NCBI GenBank assembly: GCA_964631945.1
Contig: CAZWAY010000030.1
Coordinates: forward strand, 1 to 64,000
Direction: 5' to 3'
From: JABFRZ01 sp964631945
Lineage (GTDB): Bacteria > Planctomycetota > UBA1135 > GCA-002686595
Length of the DNA stretch: 64,000 bases
Shown in pieces: positions 13,861-24,100 of the stretch (its first letter is position 1; each line of letters opens with the position of its first letter). Under the pieces are notes generated by a model. It was not told the origin of the DNA. It ran no database searches and saw only the letters and a program-made list of their open reading frames with translations. A program made the translations under genes and the position numbers.

Positions 13861-15521
13861 CGCGCGGCCTCGGCCCGGAGTTCCAGCGGCTCGCGCTCGA
13901 GCGGTGCGACCAGCGTGACGCGCGTGCCGCCGCCGTCCGTGGCCGTGATGCGCATCTCGCCGCCCAGGTGGCTCAGGCGCTCGCGGATGGCCGAGAGCCC
14001 GAGCCCGCGGCTGCCGACGATGCGCGGGTCGAAGGCGTGCCCGTCGTCCTCGACCGTGATGCGGATCGAGCCACCGCCGCGCTCGAGGCGCACGCGTGCG
14101 CGCTTCGCTCCGGCGTGCTTGGCCACGTTGATCAGCAGCTCGCGCACGGCCCGGAACAGGAGCACGCGCAGGCGCTCCGAGAGCGCGCTCGCGTCCTCGG
14201 GGCCGTCCAGGTCGATCTCCAGCCGGTAGGTGCGCGCGACGTCCTCCACCAGCCACTGCAGGGCCGGCTCGAAGCCGAGGTCGTGCAGGATCGGTGGCGA
14301 GAGCTGGAAGGTGAGCGAGCGCGCCGAGCGGTTGGCCTGCTCGATCAGCTCCACGACCTCCTGCCACTCGCGGCGCGCGGACGGCTCGGCGCGATCCCGC
14401 AGGCGCACCAGGTTCATGCGGGCGAGGGCCAGGGTCTGGTTCAGTCCGTCGTGCAGGTCGAGGGCCAGCCGGCGGCGCTCGCGCTCCTCCGCCAGCAGGA
14501 GCTCGGAGGCCAGGGACTCGACCTGGCGCCGGCGCAGGGCCTCGATCTCGTCGCGCGCGCGCCGGTTCTCCTCCTCGCTCTGGCGCAGGGACAGCTCGAT
14601 CTCCTTGTACGAGGTCACGTCCTCCGAGATCCCGGCCACGCGGTACACCTGGCCGTCCTCGTCGCGGATCGGGAAGGCGCGGTCGTGGATCCAGCGCACG
14701 CTGCCGTCCGCGCGCAGCAGCCGGTACTCCACGTCGAAGCTGCCGTTCTCGGCGCCCTGGACATAGGTGCTCACCATGCGCTCACGGTCGCTCGGATGGA
14801 TGTCGTAGGACCAGCTGCGCGGGTCGTCGTACAGGCTCTGGCAGGAGCGGCCCCAGATCGTCTCGTAGGCCGGACTGACGTACAGCACCTTCTTCACCGG
14901 CGCGCTCGGATCCCACTCGGTCAGGTAGAAGACCTCGCGGATCGACTCGGTCACCTGGCGGAAGCGTTCCTCCTGCGCGCGCAGCCGTTCGTCGGTGTGC
15001 TTGCGCTCGATGGCGATGCCGGCCACGAGCGCGGTCCGGGTGATGAACTCGAGTTCGAGCGCGCGCGGCTCGCGCGGCTCGGCGTAGTACATCGCGAAGG
15101 TCCCGAGCACGCGGCCGTCGGAGGACAGGACCGGCTCGGACCAGCAGGCGCGGAACTCGGCCTGCAGCGCGAGCTCGCGGTAGGGTTCCCAGTTGGGGTG
15201 CGTCAGCACGTCCGCGACCACGACCCGCGTGCCCAGCGCCGCCGCGGCCCCGCACGAGCCGCGCATGGGGCCGATCTCGAGTCCGTCGATGGCGCGGCAA
15301 TAGGACTCGGGCAGGCTCGGCGCGGCGCCGTGGCGCAGGCGCGTCCGGTCCAGGAGCAGGATCGCGCAGCGCATGTCGGGGAAGCACTCCTCGGCGCTGC
15401 GCGCGAGCGTGGTGAGCACGTCGCCGAGCGCGGCCCCACGCGCGAGCTCCTGCAGGACCTGGTTGCGTCCGCGCAGCACCCGCTCGGTCCAGCTCTCGAC
15501 CCCCTCGCTCATGGACGCCAT
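13857..15521 (-). CDS. Sensor histidine kinase, GAF-PAS-HisKA_3-HATPase
   Basis: 554 residues with no obvious membrane segment, so probably cytosolic. The order is GAF (about 20-170), PAS/PAC (about 190-325, with WIHDRAFPIRDEDGQVYRVA), a coiled linker, and a NarX/DesK-type dimerisation domain with the phospho-acceptor His in LDLHDGLNQTL (H357). The ATPase domain has RELLINVAKHAGA (N box), VEDDGHAFDP (D box) and SRGLGLSAIRER (G box). All catalytic boxes are present. It should autophosphorylate in response to a small-molecule or redox signal and pass phosphate to the coupled LuxR-type regulator. A second ATG at 15512 is an equally possible start. Confidence 0.94.
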   Translation of the reverse strand: MASMSEGVESWTERVLRGRNQVLQELARGAALGDVLTTLARSAEECFPDMRCAILLLDRTRLRHGAAPSLPESYCRAIDGLEIGPMRGSCGAAAALGTRVVVADVLTHPNWEPYRELALQAEFRACWSEPVLSSDGRVLGTFAMYYAEPREPRALELEFITRTALVAGIAIERKHTDERLRAQEERFRQVTESIREVFYLTEWDPSAPVKKVLYVSPAYETIWGRSCQSLYDDPRSWSYDIHPSDRERMVSTYVQGAENGSFDVEYRLLRADGSVRWIHDRAFPIRDEDGQVYRVAGISEDVTSYKEIELSLRQSEEENRRARDEIEALRRRQVESLASELLLAEERERRRLALDLHDGLNQTLALARMNLVRLRDRAEPSARREWQEVVELIEQANRSARSLTFQLSPPILHDLGFEPALQWLVEDVARTYRLEIDLDGPEDASALSERLRVLLFRAVRELLINVAKHAGAKRARVRLERGGGSIRITVEDDGHAFDPRIVGSRGLGLSAIRERLSHLGGEMRITATDGGGTRVTLVAPLEREPLELRAEAAR

Positions 15522-15582
15522 TGTGGCCCCGCAGAGCGACCTGGGAACCCTTGCCGCCGCGAAAGCTGGGCGCGCGCGTCCC

Positions 15583-15626
15583 CCAAAAAGAAAGATCCCC
15601 CTCTGCTGCCAGGGCAGAGGGGGATC
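15583..15626 (-). terminator. Intrinsic terminator of the secreted-protein gene at 15654-17276
   Basis: A perfect 13-bp stem (GATCCCCCTCTGC at 15594-15606 with its complement at 15614-15626) and a 7-nt loop. On the minus strand it is followed directly by a T-rich tract (TTTCTTTTTGG). It lies 28 bp beyond the stop codon of the minus-strand gene. Confidence 0.93.
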
Positions 15627-15653
15627 GGTGGCTTGGCTTTCGGGTCCGAGCGA

Positions 15654-17276
15654 CTATTCGCCGATCGTGACGTCGAGCGCGTTCGTCAGGCGCCAGCCGC
15701 CCGGAGCCAGGACGGCGGCCTGCACCGAGAACTGCACGCCGACCAGGCGCGCGTCGTCGGGGATCGCCAGCGTGAGGTCGTCGGGCTTGCCGCGGATCAG
15801 CGGTGGACGCACGAGCCACTCACCCATGCGCGTGATGGTCCCTTCGGTCGGTCCGCCCAGGCCCACGAAGAGCACGCTGCTCTTCGCGCCAGGCAGCTGC
15901 AGCGCGCCCTGCCAGACCTGACCCACGCGGGCCGGAGCCTTCTCGCTCAACCCGACCGGGTTCACCATCGCACCCATGCGCGGCACCGTCACCGAGGTGG
16001 GAACCATGCTGGCGCTCGTCGTCGGGCCGCTCTGCGAGGCGAGTGGGCCGTTCGAGTGGTGCGGCACGGGCGGCTCGCCAGCCGGCACCAGGACGTCGAC
16101 CACGTCGACGCTGGCGTTCGTGCCGGGCTTGAAGAGCCCCATCGTGACCGTGCTCACGACGGGCGGCACGGTGGCGTCGAAACGGAAGTTGTAGAGCGTG
16201 CCCCAGCGGATCGCGTTGGCATTGGGGTTGGTGGCGTAGGGCGTCGTGGCCCAGCGCACTTCGCCGCCGATCTTCGCGCCCGGCCAGTCGGTGCCGTCGT
16301 AGGGGTCGCCGCTGTGGTAGGCGACGTCGTGGAAGCCGATGTTCGTGATCGTGGTCGCGGGGTCGACCGGAACCGACAAGGAGCCGCAGCTCTGGTCGGA
16401 GTTCAGGTTCTGGATGGCGTACTCGTAGTGCCACAGCCCGACGCCGATCTGCTTGACGCGGAATCCGAAGAAGTAGGCCGTCTTGCGGCTGCCCTCGAGG
16501 ATCTTGACGATGCGGATCTGGACGTCGCGGTCCTGGTCCTGCCAGGCGTAGATCGCCGGCTCCTCGCGGTGGGTCGGGCCGCCGCCGTCGATGTTGTTCA
16601 CCGCCAGCACGCTGACGCGCCGCCAGGACGCGCTGTTGTCGCCGTTGCCGGTCTCGGTGTCGTCCTTGGTGACGTAGTGCCCTTCGATGAAGTACTCGGC
16701 CCCGGGGTTCTGGGCCGGGTCGATCTCGCTCACCGCGACCTGCAGTCGCCCGCGGATGGTGGCGTTGCCGCTGGGAGCGCCGCCGTGCACGTGGGTGCCC
16801 GCGGTGGCGTTGACGTTGACCTTGGATTGGCCGCCGCCGCCGTCGTTGAGCGTGGCCCAGTACGTGTCCGCGCAGCCGATGCCCAGCGTGCTGCAGGGCG
16901 TGCTCTGGCACGGCGCGCAGGCCGCCTCGGTCTCGTTCACGGCGCAGAAGCCGTGCTTGAGCCAGCTCTGGCCGAGCTGCTCGAAGCGGTCGTCCTTGAA
17001 GCGGAACATGTTCTGCCCGATCACCGGGTGCAGCGCGGAGCCGCCCGAGGTCTGCCAGTCCAGGACCTTCGTGCCCTTGTTGCACGACTGCGTGCCGATC
17101 GAGTAGGCCGCGATGCCGCCGCTCTGCCCCCAGTAGTTGATGTCGTTCGTGTCGTTGCCGTTGACGCCGACGTCGTAGACGATGACGTCGGGGACTTGCG
17201 CACTGGCCGCGCCCGCGAACGCGAGCAGGGCGGCGGAACAAAGGGCGGTTGCCCACTTGGAGGTGATCGCCAACAT
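15654..17276 (-). CDS. Secreted protein of unknown function
   Basis: 540 residues beginning MLAITSKWATALCSAALLAF with a cleavage site near AGAASAQ, a clear Sec signal peptide. The mature protein is rich in Gly, Thr and aromatic residues. It has paired cysteines (CAPCQSTPCSTLGIGC), a pattern suited to oxidised, exported proteins. It looks all-beta and ends in a strand (NALDVTIGE). I recognise no catalytic motif and do not assign a function. It is monocistronic: a strong terminator follows it and the upstream gene is 146 bp away. The frame opens 57 bp earlier, but the ATG at 17276 directly begins the signal peptide. Confidence 0.82.
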   Translation of the reverse strand: MLAITSKWATALCSAALLAFAGAASAQVPDVIVYDVGVNGNDTNDINYWGQSGGIAAYSIGTQSCNKGTKVLDWQTSGGSALHPVIGQNMFRFKDDRFEQLGQSWLKHGFCAVNETEAACAPCQSTPCSTLGIGCADTYWATLNDGGGGQSKVNVNATAGTHVHGGAPSGNATIRGRLQVAVSEIDPAQNPGAEYFIEGHYVTKDDTETGNGDNSASWRRVSVLAVNNIDGGGPTHREEPAIYAWQDQDRDVQIRIVKILEGSRKTAYFFGFRVKQIGVGLWHYEYAIQNLNSDQSCGSLSVPVDPATTITNIGFHDVAYHSGDPYDGTDWPGAKIGGEVRWATTPYATNPNANAIRWGTLYNFRFDATVPPVVSTVTMGLFKPGTNASVDVVDVLVPAGEPPVPHHSNGPLASQSGPTTSASMVPTSVTVPRMGAMVNPVGLSEKAPARVGQVWQGALQLPGAKSSVLFVGLGGPTEGTITRMGEWLVRPPLIRGKPDDLTLAIPDDARLVGVQFSVQAAVLAPGGWRLTNALDVTIGE

Positions 17277-17422
17277 CCGGGTTCTCTCGCTACTAGGCCT
17301 CTGGGGGGCTGGACTCCGGAGGGCCGGTGCCAACCATGGGACCCGGAGTGTATGCAGGATGGGAGCGATCGAGGAAGCCCTAATTCGGGCTCCACGGGGC
17401 CTCGGGGCGCCTGCGCGCGCCC

Positions 17423-19243
17423 CTAGCGCGCGTCCGGCGCGGGCTCGGTCGCGCGCGGCAGGGCCGCCAGGTTCTCGCGCGCGTCGACCCGGTCAGGGTC
17501 GAGCTCGAGGACCCGGCGGAAGGCCGCGGCGGCCTCGGCCGTGCGTCCGAGCAACCCCAGCGCCACGCCCTGGTTGAACCACAGGTCGGCGTTCTCGGGG
17601 TACGCGGCGAGCGCGCGCGCGAAGGCCGCCAGCGTCTCCGCCGTCCGTCCGGCCTGCCAGTGCAGGCGCGCCAGGCGGTCGTACCCGGCCGCGCTCGGGC
17701 TCACGGAAAGGGCGGATTCGAGCTCGCTCGCGGCTTCCGCGTCGCGACCCCGCGCCGCGAGGAAGCGCGCCAGGTCGAAGCGCAGGGCCGCCGAGCCCGG
17801 CGCCCCGTCGTCCTGCCCGGCCAGCGCGGCGCGGATGCCGCGCTCGTACTCCTGCGGCGCACCGGCGAAGAGCGCCAGCCAGGCGAGCTGCAGCTCGTTT
17901 CCCGCCACCGGCAGCAGTCCGAAGCGCTGCACGAAGCGCGTGCTCGCCAGGCCGCGCTCGGCGCGCGCGCGCTCGGCCTCCGGCAGCGCCCGGCGCGCAT
18001 CGTCCAGGAAGGCCTCGCGCCGTGCGCGCAGCGCGTCGTAGGCGCCCGCCGCGCGCCGCGCGTGGAGCTGGATCAGCGCGCTGTGCGCGCCGAGCAGCGT
18101 CAGGCCGCCCATCGCCAGCAGGAACGCGAGCCCGCCGCGCGTCCAGCGCTTCTCGCGCCGCAGCGTGCGCCCGAGCAGCGTGGCGTTCGGAGTGCGCAGC
18201 GCGCGCACGAGGCTCGTGTAGGCGAAGGCCAGCACCGCCGACAGTCCGAGCGCGAGCAGGAACGGGATCACCCCGTACAGCCCGCGATAGATCACGAACG
18301 CCGCCACGAAGAAGGCCGCGAGCAGCCCCTCCTCGCCCCACGTCACGCCCCGCCGCGAGCGCCGTCCGGCCTGCTTCGCCAGCGCCCCGGCCGGCTTGCC
18401 GAAGCCGAAGTACAGCGCCTCCTTCGGACAGACCGAGACGCAGTCCAGGCACTTCATGCAGCCCGAGTCGACCACCATGCCGAAGCGCGCGACCTCCTCG
18501 TGCACGATCACGTTCGAGCTGCAGGTCGCCGTGCAGTGCCCGCAGCCCTCGCACGCGTCCGTCACGCGGATGCGCCCGGGCGCGAAGCGATCGACCAGCC
18601 CGAACAGCGCCCCGTACGGGCAGGCATAGGTGCAGAAGCCCTTCGCCCCGAGGAAGTACACCGTCACGAAGCCGCACACCGCGAAGGTCGCCAGCGCCAC
18701 CGGCCAGGGCGGGAAGGTCGCCCAGAAGTCCTCGCGCGTCAGCGCCAGCCGCGGCGGCCCGAGCTCGATCCCCTTCCACACCCGGTACGCCAGCGGGTAC
18801 GCGAACATGTACGCCGCCGCGATGCCCGGCACGAAGGCCAGCAGCCGCGAGCGCAGCGGCTTCGGCCGGATCCCGACGCGCTTCAGCAGCCACAGGCACA
18901 GGTCCTGCAGCGCCACCAGGTGACAGGCCCAGCCACAGAACCAGCGCCCGAGCACCAGCGTCGACAGGATCGTCAGCCCGAAGAACACGAAGCCCGCGTT
19001 GACGAGGTCGTGCTTCGAGAACTCCATCGCCTCCGACGGCTCGAGCGGCGAGAGCGACGAGCCCGTGGACATCCAGTGCGCGATGTGCAGCGCGACCAGC
19101 ACGTGCACGCCGATCAGCGCCAGCGCGCGCCAGCGCCCGTTCTTGGACGGGCGCAGCGCCGGCGGCTTGCGCTCGCTGCGCCCGCAATCGGCCGGCTTCG
19201 GCTGGGTCTCGGGCTTGCTCTTCGTCCGTGCCACGAGCCTCAC
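17423..19243 (-). CDS. NapH/NosR-type polyferredoxin membrane protein with C-terminal TPR repeats
   Basis: 606 residues, GTG start. Several membrane segments surround the motif GRWFCGWACHLVALQDLC typical of NapH/NosR/CcoG relatives, and CTYACPYGALF follows the next membrane segment. Two 4Fe-4S sets follow: CEGCGHCTATC and CMKCLDCVSVCPKEAL. Two or three more membrane segments come next, then a helical tail of TPR-like units (AETLAAFARALAAYPENADL, AEAAAAFRRVLELDPDRVDA) that should sit in the periplasm. Electron transfer across or along the membrane is the expected role, but no nitrate, nitrous-oxide or cytochrome-oxidase genes are nearby, so the redox partner is unknown. Fusion of the polyferredoxin to TPRs is unusual. 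Confidence 0.85.
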   Translation of the reverse strand: MRLVARTKSKPETQPKPADCGRSERKPPALRPSKNGRWRALALIGVHVLVALHIAHWMSTGSSLSPLEPSEAMEFSKHDLVNAGFVFFGLTILSTLVLGRWFCGWACHLVALQDLCLWLLKRVGIRPKPLRSRLLAFVPGIAAAYMFAYPLAYRVWKGIELGPPRLALTREDFWATFPPWPVALATFAVCGFVTVYFLGAKGFCTYACPYGALFGLVDRFAPGRIRVTDACEGCGHCTATCSSNVIVHEEVARFGMVVDSGCMKCLDCVSVCPKEALYFGFGKPAGALAKQAGRRSRRGVTWGEEGLLAAFFVAAFVIYRGLYGVIPFLLALGLSAVLAFAYTSLVRALRTPNATLLGRTLRREKRWTRGGLAFLLAMGGLTLLGAHSALIQLHARRAAGAYDALRARREAFLDDARRALPEAERARAERGLASTRFVQRFGLLPVAGNELQLAWLALFAGAPQEYERGIRAALAGQDDGAPGSAALRFDLARFLAARGRDAEAASELESALSVSPSAAGYDRLARLHWQAGRTAETLAAFARALAAYPENADLWFNQGVALGLLGRTAEAAAAFRRVLELDPDRVDARENLAALPRATEPAPDAR

Positions 19244-19430
19244 TGTGCCCGGCGGATGGGGGCCGCGCGACTCCCGACGCCGGGAACCACCGCACTCCGC
19301 TTGCCCTCGGCCACCAGCCGGCTTCGCCGGCGCCTTGCCCCGGGATCGAGCCCGTTCCCTGATCCCGTTCTCGGCTGGAACGAGGCCCAGTCCTGTTCAC
19401 CCCTTCGACGAGCTCTGCTACGCTTCCGCG

Positions 19431-20048
19431 ATGGGCATAGGGGAGGCATCAGAGGCAGCTCTGGGCCGCGGCCGCGCAGTCTGGCCGAGCTTCCTGCGTG
19501 GTGCCGATGCAGCGGAGGTCCTGGCGCGCCTGTCCCAGGGCGATCCACTCCGCCTGCACGAACGCGCAGCGCTGCGCCTGAGAGAAGTCTGGATCCTCCT
19601 CGATCCCGAACGCGTCGCCTACCGCGCGCTCGGTGTCTGTGCCGACGCCGCTCCCTGCGAGGAGCCTCCGGAGGACCTGAGCGCCTGGGCGCTCGCGAAG
19701 ATCGATCTCGCCATCGAGCAGCTCGTGTGCGCCGATCGCGAAGCCGAGAAGGCGGGCCCCGCGCCGTACACCGAGGGCGTGAAGGAGTTTCCCTTGCTCA
19801 CGGAATGCCTGATGATGGAACCCGAGCTCGCGCGCGCCGCCTCGGTCGCCTTCAACGCGCTCGAGCCCCTGCCGCGCCGGGCCTTCTTCGAGCTCATGGT
19901 CGAGGGCCGGGAGGTCGCGGACTGCATCGAGAGCGGCCCCTGGGACGAGGACGGCCTGTACCACGCCATCCACGCGGCTCTCGTCGCGCTCGGCCTTGAC
20001 GACTCGGCCGGCCCCGCCGATCCTCGGAAGAAGGGGAAGCGCACGTGA
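19431..20048 (+). CDS. Unknown protein, first gene of a coupled operon
   Basis: 205 residues, mostly helical, with no signal peptide and no membrane segment. The C-terminal half (AFNALEPLPRRAFFELMVEG) resembles the helix preceding region 4 of ECF sigma factors. A recognisable HTH is lacking, so I do not call it a sigma factor. The stop overlaps the GTG start of the next gene (20045-20048), showing translational coupling. The C-terminus is basic (DPRKKGKRT). Confidence 0.65.
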   Translation: MGIGEASEAALGRGRAVWPSFLRGADAAEVLARLSQGDPLRLHERAALRLREVWILLDPERVAYRALGVCADAAPCEEPPEDLSAWALAKIDLAIEQLVCADREAEKAGPAPYTEGVKEFPLLTECLMMEPELARAASVAFNALEPLPRRAFFELMVEGREVADCIESGPWDEDGLYHAIHAALVALGLDDSAGPADPRKKGKRT

Positions 20049-20962
20049 AGCTGCTGCCGGAGATCGATCCCGAGGTCCGTGGTCTGCTGGAGGAGATCGT
20101 CTCCGACCCGCGCTCGTCGATCCGCTTCGCCCCACGCAAGCCGCTGAAGTCCTGGTTCGACAGCGGCGAGACGGTGCGCGCGCGCGACGTGTCGGGGACG
20201 ACCGCCGAGCGCCACCTGATCGAGGCGCACCGCGAGGCGCTGGCGAAGTTGCTGTACGAAGGAGCGATGATCGCGTACTGGATGGCGCCTACCTTTTCTC
20301 TCCTTCCTTTCGGAGACGACGGCCGGCCTCGCCTCCTCGAATCGGAGATTCGGGCATGGTCCAGCCGTTCGCGCTCGCGGCTCGAAAAGACGCCCGCGGA
20401 CCTGCCAGGTACGGAGATCTTGCGCCTGTTCGCGGGAGAGATGAGGCCGACGCTCGGGCTGGCCTTGGCGCAAGCATCGCTGGGTCTCGTCCCGAGCGAC
20501 CGCGCCCGGTACGGCGTCGCGGTCACTCTGCCCAAGACCCGCATGCGAACTTCGGTCAAGCTCTTGCGCAGCCTGAAGCGATCACACCTTCCCGTCGAAC
20601 TGAGGCATCGTGTTCACGAATCGATCGGTGCGCGCTTGTCGAACCTGGCTCAGGTGGCGGCGGCGCGCGCCGCCTATCGAGACGCAACTCTGGAGAATCC
20701 GGACTCGCTCCATGGTCATGTCTATGCGCTCAACCTCTCGTGCTTCTTGGGGGACGAGAACGCCGCAACCGAGGAGGCCATCGAAATCGGGAGTCGTCTC
20801 GCTTGCGACCATCCACTCATTCACGATGCCGGCGTGATTCTTCGAAGCTGGTGGAAGACCCAGGGCGCAAAACACGTGGAAGTCGCGAGGCATGTCGCGG
20901 CCCGAATGTCCGGCAAGATCCCCGACGCTGCAGAGGCCCTGTGTCGGACATTCAAATCATGA
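20045..20962 (+). CDS. Unknown helical protein with TPR-like C-terminus
   Basis: 305 residues, starting at a GTG that overlaps the stop of the preceding gene by 4 bp. The N-terminal 150 residues show no motif I recognise. From about residue 190 onward, helices follow a TPR-like rhythm (LAQVAAARAAYRDATLENPD, DENAATEEAIEIGSRLACDH). Predicted cytosolic. Its stop in turn overlaps the next start (ATGA at 20959-20962), so at least three genes are coupled. Its role is unknown; the operon context links it to a membrane-anchored repeat protein. Confidence 0.65.
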   Translation: MKLLPEIDPEVRGLLEEIVSDPRSSIRFAPRKPLKSWFDSGETVRARDVSGTTAERHLIEAHREALAKLLYEGAMIAYWMAPTFSLLPFGDDGRPRLLESEIRAWSSRSRSRLEKTPADLPGTEILRLFAGEMRPTLGLALAQASLGLVPSDRARYGVAVTLPKTRMRTSVKLLRSLKRSHLPVELRHRVHESIGARLSNLAQVAAARAAYRDATLENPDSLHGHVYALNLSCFLGDENAATEEAIEIGSRLACDHPLIHDAGVILRSWWKTQGAKHVEVARHVAARMSGKIPDAAEALCRTFKS

Positions 20963-21132
20963 AATCTCGAGTCCTGAGTATCCACATCTGGCGTGCGGTG
21001 CTTGCCGCCCTGATCGTGGCGGCCATCGCCTCACGCGCGATCCATGGGCAGGGAGACAACCCGTCCTTGCCCCCGAAGCCGGGGAAGGCGATTCCCGGCT
21101 CCTCCGGGACCCTCAAGGTCACTCTTCCCTGA
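20959..21132 (+). CDS. Small membrane-anchored or secreted protein
   Basis: 57 residues: MKSRVLSIHIWRAVLAALIV begins a hydrophobic N-terminal segment ending near AIASRAIHG. A short Pro/Gly-rich tail with KPGKAIPGSSGTLKVTLP follows. The coding status rests on the 4-bp overlap with the upstream gene and the spacing to the downstream one. It may be a small exported peptide or an accessory of the large repeat protein. Confidence 0.55.
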   Translation: MKSRVLSIHIWRAVLAALIVAAIASRAIHGQGDNPSLPPKPGKAIPGSSGTLKVTLP

Positions 21133-21159
21133 ATCCCGACCTTGCCAGGCAGCCAGGGC

Positions 21160-24100
21160 ATGCACGTGACAGGGCCTCGCTGGATGTGGGCTGGCTTGGT
21201 GGTTCTCGTCGCGGTGTTCGTCCTTGCCCACGAGCGGATTTGGAAGACTGCTTCGAGTCCCGGCTTCGCGACTCCGCTGGTCGCTCCGCAGGGATCGCCC
21301 TCCACCCCAGTCCCCGACACGTTTTCTGACAGGGGTGACCATTCAGCTGCGACAGACTCCGAACGGCGAGAGCCACGAATAGCCGAACCTGCTCGTGAGC
21401 GTGGCGTTCGAGGGCTTGTCAGATCAGCCATCGGCGAGGCTGTCGCGGGAGCCCGTGTCTCATGGGTTGCCTTGCAGCGCGAGGATGCGGAGCCCGCGCC
21501 CACATGGGCATCCTCGGGTTGGGGAGTGCCTGCAAGGAAGTCGCTCGAAGTCACGACGGATGCGGGGGGGGCCTTCGAGTTCGATGTCGGGCCGGAAGTC
21601 GGCCTCCCGTTCGGGTCATACCTGGTGGCAGCTCACCCCGGCCATCTCGCTGGAGTCCTCGATCTGCCCGTCGATCCACTGCAGTGGCCTTCCAAGGTCG
21701 AGATCGACATCGAGGTCGCAGGGGCAGTGTCGGTCGAGGTTGTCGACAGCGGAGGCGGGCGCGTCAGCGCTGCAACGATCCATCACGCCGCGAGGAGCCG
21801 GTCGAGGTCAGCAACCGCGGTCCAGCTGCACGAACGGTACCTCGAGCAAGAGGCCATCACGGACACAAGTGGCCACGCCGACCTCGCGGCGCTGCCCGGA
21901 GAACAAGAGATCTGGGCCGAGCACGAGGGGCTTGTCTCGCGACCCTGGCACGGAACGTCGCCATCGCAAGTGATCCTGACGCTGGGCGAATCCTTCACTG
22001 TCGGAGGGACGATCTCCTACCCGGACCGGGCCGAATGGCAGTCCAGCTACGAGGGCGAGCGGCGTATCTTGGTCTCCGGGCAAGTGGGCGGACTCTGGCG
22101 TCCGCTCGCGGCCTTGCGTGACGTAGTCGAGGGTGAGTGGGGACCGGAGAGGATCCCATTGGAGGGAGTGCAGAGTGTCCGCATCCGGCTCGAGGGAGCA
22201 CCCATCTCTCCGATCGAGAGGACCTTCGATCCTCCCCGTCCGAATACTCATCAGCGCCAAGACTTCGTCGCCGAGAAGCTGGAGCACCTCTGGTTCCTCG
22301 TGCACGACGAGGCCGGGATGCCTATCCCTTTGGCAACGGTCCTGGTGTGGTGGAGTCAAAGCGATCAACCCACTGAAGGAAAGACCGCAGAAGGCGCCAC
22401 TCGTGAAAATGGCTACGCCTGGGTCGGGACGTTTCCCTCCGGTCACGTCTACTACAGGGTCAGCGCACCCGGGTACGGCTTCTTCGAGGGCGAAGAGCTG
22501 GTGCCATCCGAGAACTCGATAGAGATCGTGCTGCAGAGGGCAGGACGGGTCGCCGGAAAGTGCCTCCGTGAAGGGCAGCCAGTCTCCGACTTCGAGTTGA
22601 TCTACTGGCTGGAGCGCAATCCCCGCGTCTATCGCCGTCAGGTCTTCCTCGGACGCGAAGACGGGACCTTCGTCATCGATGGACTGACGGTCGGTGACTG
22701 GTTCGTGCATGCATCGTGCGCGTTCCATCCCGGAGGAAAACCCATCCCCTTCACGGTCTCACCGGCGACCGAGGCCCAGGTCGAGATCCACGTCCCTTCC
22801 GGGATCCGCGGCGGCGGACGGGTGATCGATGCCCTGACCGGCGACCCCCTGCCCGCGGCGCGCATCCAACTGTTCTCCTCGGGCGGGATGGAGAAGAGCT
22901 TCCCCTGGGGCCCCCCGCTGGCGACGGGCCCCGACGGCAGCTTCGCATCCGACGCCTTTGTGCTGGGCACGAACTACCTGACCGCCGAGGCCGACGGATT
23001 CGCGCCGCTCGAGGTCAGCGTGAGCGCGACCCAGCAGGACTTCCTGGACTTCGGGGACATCGGCCTGCAGCGGCCTCAGGCGCTGCAGGTGACGCTCCTC
23101 GGCCTGCGGGCCCTGGGCGCGCTCAGTCCGACCGAACTGCGGGCTTTCACCGCGGTGGGACACATCCTGCCCGAGACGCCCTTCGATGCCGACGGGACGG
23201 TGCGTTTCGATGCTGTCCCGCCGGGCGATCATGCCTTGGTGATCCGCTATCCGGATGGCTCCTGGGCGCGCCTCAACCTACGCCTCGATCCGGGCAAGGA
23301 CTGGAACTTCACCTTCGACCTGGAGGGGTACCGGAGACTCGACCTCCAGGTGCTCGACGCGGCTGGCGGGCCGATCGCATTCGAGGGGATGGTCCTTGTC
23401 CTCGGCCAGGAGGACACCGGCCTCTTCGTCGCGCGGCTCAGCCTCCCCTCCGAGGATGGACACTTCCGGTTCGAGGGCATCCGCGCCGAGCAGGTCCAGG
23501 TCATCGTCTACAGGCAGGTAGACGGCACGACCGTCGCCTCGCGCGATCTGGCCTTCGCGGGGAGCTCGGAACTCGCAACCGAGATCCGCCTGGAGGACAA
23601 CCCGATTCGCGTGCGTGTCGTGGATGCCGATGGCGCGCCCCTCGTCGGCGCCTGGGTCAGGTTCTGGTCGGTTGCGGGCCAGTTTCGCGGCAAGGAAGGG
23701 ACGGGTGCGGACGGCTGGTGCTCGATCCTCGGCGTGCCCGAGGAGCCCGCCCTGGTCGACGTGAACCACGGCATCGCCGGTCAACGCCATGGGATCCCCG
23801 TCGACGCTTCCATCCGCGAGCACGAGCTCGTGCTCGATGCCAGGGGAAGCCTGGAGCTGCGGCTGGTCGACGGCGAGCAGCCCCTCGCCGCGGTTGCCGC
23901 GCGCATCGTCACCGCGGGCGGTGTCACGCTGACGGAGGCCGTGCAGACCGATGCCCAGGGACTGGTGCGCTTCAAGCCCCTCGGCGAGGGGGCCTACCGC
24001 ATCGCCTTCCTGCGCGGCGATTGCTGGCCAGCGGTGGTCGAGCGCACGCTCGCGCCCGCCGAGCACGCGCACCTCGACGTGCAGATGAGGCGGCTCGCCG

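Noticed and set aside
19431..20048. ECF sigma factor
   Set aside because: Only one helix resembles the region 4 lead-in; no HTH or region 2 signature could be found.
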